DNA from: Branchipolynoe longqiensis
Taxonomy: Eukaryota; Annelida; Polychaeta; Phyllodocida; Polynoidae
Assembly (NCBI GenBank): GCA_030323885.1
Contig: JASIRB010000175.1
Location: 144,001 to 208,000, forward strand
Direction of reading: 5' to 3'
Length of the DNA: 64,000 nt
Shown in pieces: positions 61,651 to 64,000 of the stretch. Below the pieces are notes generated by a model. That model worked only from the letters and a program-made list of their open reading frames with translations, searched no databases and was not told the origin of the DNA. The translations under genes and the position numbers were made by a program. Position 1 is the stretch's first letter; each line of letters opens with the position of its first letter.

Positions 61651-62610
61651 TATGGGTCGTTCTCAGAAAATGTGTACCACTTGAGGTAGTCTACTTGAAA
61701 TGCATATTTCAAAGAAACCCATTATTGGAGTGTCAATATTTTGATTTCATCATTTAGCCCGATAATGTGGGAGATATTTTAGATCATAAGTAAATGTTAA
61801 TATTGTGTATTATGGATCTTATTGGGATGGATGTAGCTAAATAAATAGAAAATTACATCACTAATTTGTGACATTGTCAACAGCATTGAAAATAAAGTGT
61901 CACAAACTTAATGAAGACCTCTGAAGAACAGCACATTACACTTCAAATGGTCATATACAATGTCTTCATTAAGGTGAAGACATTTATTTTTAAACAAAAT
62001 TAAAGAAATTATATAATAGGTAACTTTTTCTGGAGTCATTAACATCGTAACATTTTGTTTCCACTTGCAAGTACTATGAAGCTCTGTATCAAACACTGAG
62101 TACAGCTACAGTGCAGGAACTATTTTCACCATTTGACACTCTATGCACAGACACAGTTATAGTATAGTAAAAGATAAATCCTGAAATTGACCCTAAACAT
62201 TGAAATTTGAGCCAAACATTTGTGTAAAATTGTTGATTCCACTTAGACTGTTACTTTGTTAATATTTTTCTACTTTTCTCATTAATCATCACAAATAACA
62301 CAAAACCATAGCAATGAGGTTTCAAATTATTATTACTACTGTTTATAAAGCAAGTGGCATGTGAAATGTCCTAAAAATGTCAAGCTTTGTGTGGAAAATA
62401 TTTGATTTTGGAGTCAGATTGGTTTCCATGCTATACTGCTATTTATTGGGTGTGAGCATCATTTGACCTACATACAAATGTCAGAATATGTTTATTTTCA
62501 ATTATTAAGATGCAAAAGGACATACACATTGAGGAAGCTTGCATATAGTCATTTTGATTTGGTGGTTCTGATTTCACAGTATTGGTACACAACTTCTGAG
62601 AATGACCCAT
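61651..62610. mobile_element. 960-bp non-coding inverted-repeat element
   Basis: TATGGGTCGTTCTCAGAAAA at the left and the complement of the right end ATGGGTCATTCTCAGAAGTT, both continuing TGTGTACCA. TA-rich flanks. The interior is AT-rich with no recognised protein. Confidence 0.7.
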
Positions 62611-62631
62611 ATATGTATATAATTATATATA

Positions 62632-62809
62632 CAGTAAAACCTCTCTAAATAGACCGAGCATGGGACTGGCTTTAAGTGGTCCATTTAGGGAAGTGGTCGG
62701 TTTAGAGAGTTAGAATATCCTTACAATGGTATTGTTGGGACCCAAATAAAGCGATCGATATAGGGGAGTGGTCGATCTGTGGAGGGGTCGGTATAGAGAG
62801 GTTGTACTG
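62632..62809. mobile_element. Pogo/Tc1-like MITE, copy 3
   Basis: CAGTAAAACCTCTCTAAAT at the left, GAGAGGTTGTACTG at the right, TA on both sides. Internal CCATTTAGGGAAGTGGTC and AAAGCGATCGATA match the copies at 25017 and 26251. Confidence 0.85.
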
Positions 62810-62895
62810 TATATGTATATGTATATATAGATATATGTATGTATATGTATAAATATATATATACGTATATATATATACATATATATATATATACT
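62810..62895. repeat. TA-rich microsatellite
   Basis: TATGTATATA-type repetition directly after the MITE. Confidence 0.8.
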
Positions 62896-63107
62896 TTCTC
62901 TGATGTAATTTTTAGTAATCCATTATTTGGTATCTATTTTTAACGTCATGTCAAGAGGGGGTAACTTCAATATAATAAAGAGGAAAAGAAAAGGTAAAAT
63001 ATTTGCAAATACTAACATGCTAGAAATCCGATTATATAATCATATAAAGGAAACTATTCAATGAACAAGTTTGGTTAAACAAAATTAAGAATAAGAATAA
63101 TAAAAGG

Positions 63108-63113
<6 letters not shown>

Positions 63114-63161
<48 letters not shown>
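63114..63161. repeat. (TA)n microsatellite
   Basis: About 48 bases of TA at the edge of the long inverted repeat. Confidence 0.9.
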
Positions 63162-63166
<5 letters not shown>

Positions 63167-64000
63167 GGGCGAGACTACTCGACCGATGGAAATGCGGGCT
63201 GGGCTGATTAGCTCGCATTCTGAAATGCGGGCTACTCACCAGGCTCGCATTTGCCACCATTTGCGGGGCCGGGTTCCCTGCTGTAACGCGTCGCCAGGAG
63301 ACGTCAATTGCGACTCTCCTAGCAATGGTGGAAGGTCGAGTGCTCGGGCTCCGACTCATCAGACGTGTTTCTGCATGCTCTGATTTCTTAGATGAGATTT
63401 AGGCTTTTATTGTCGAAATTCCAAACTTATTTAACTTAACTAATACAGGAGGGGATAGACTTATTGTATTTAATCGGTATTCAGTGAAATCAATCTATGA
63501 AAGAACATTTATTGTACTAGTTAGGGTAAGAATAAAGCCGTGAGCTATTGGAAAAGTGAATTGGAATGTTCCTTGCATTCTTTACTATTCTCTAGTCTTC
63601 TTGTAGATTAACCGCTATGGATAACCTGATATTCGATTACTTTATATGTAATTAAGGGCCTTATGCCTGGTAGGCCTTATGCAGCCGATTAATCCATCTG
63701 CGGGGAGATAATAACAGACATATTAACAGAATTAACATAGTCCTATTTGGCTGAAAATAAGACATTAACTTAGGCTGATTATCAGTAACAGTAGCAGAGA
63801 CACAGGGAGCGTCTGCTTAGTTCTGGATTAATTCAAACATAATAATACACACCGAACGGCGGGGAGGATAGCCAGTTAATTGAAATAACAAGTAATTGCT
63901 TTGGTATGATAAATGCGAGGAGGGACCAAGAACCATATTTATATGATACTCTGGCTGTCCGCCCTTAGCCCGGGAATGACAATGACGGCGACGGTCTACC
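63162..64000 (+). repeat. Right copy of the ~1 kb dispersed repeat, cut by window end
   Basis: Aligns in reverse complement with 3791-4795. It begins at AAATGGGCGAGACTACTC and goes on through GCGGGCTACTC, CATCAGACGTGTTTCTG, GGCCTTATGCC and CGAACGGCGGGGAGG to the window end. See 3791-4795. Confidence 0.6.

Overview
This is repeat-rich nuclear DNA from a eukaryote, most likely a marine mollusc and possibly a gastropod. The assignment rests on repeat content: tRNA-derived SINEs, a SINE tail of the kind I associate with molluscs (ending in GTCGTTAAATAAAACAA), tyrosine-recombinase retroelements, RTE- and CR1/L2-like LINEs, a chromovirus-like Gypsy element and many short terminal-inverted-repeat elements. 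No rRNA gene, confident functional tRNA gene, CRISPR array or bacterial operon structure was seen. I could not search databases, so all family names come from motifs read in the sequence.

0-9 kb is a mosaic of SINEs, MITEs, a partial copy of a ~1 kb repeat whose inverted partner ends the window (63.16-64.0 kb), a 0.7 kb two-copy duplication, and one possible small secreted-protein gene (6259-6732, minus). 8.76-10.75 kb is a 5'-truncated tyrosine-recombinase retroelement with Ngaro-type split direct repeats. 11-26 kb is mostly nested MITEs and SINEs plus the best host-gene candidate, a 170-residue predicted secreted coiled-coil protein (23806-24318, minus). 27.6-30.9 kb holds a second tyrosine-recombinase element, split by the LTR-gag end of a minus-strand Gypsy element.

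32.3-39.2 kb carries two LINEs head to head. The plus-strand one keeps ORF1, an ORF2 with endonuclease and reverse transcriptase, and, between them, a decayed segment that reads as a NADAR/YbiA-like domain. This is the most unusual protein-level observation here. 39.2-42 kb is a stack of SINEs and MITEs, including a degenerate hexamer element.

43.3-51.3 kb is a Gypsy element (gag, RT, RNase H, integrase, extra 3' ORF). A 1.4 kb repeat lies between gag and pol, and a 1.29 kb truncated LINE sits inside RT. A second 1.4 kb copy lies inverted at 58.23-59.63 kb. 53.6-57.4 kb has an RTE-type LINE with a long open RT and a shorter 3' copy. 59.63-60.86 kb is an L2-like LINE fragment, and the rest is MITEs and AT microsatellites.

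No cellular pathway can be reconstructed. The window's history is repeated insertion of elements into other elements, and the nesting gives relative ages in several places.
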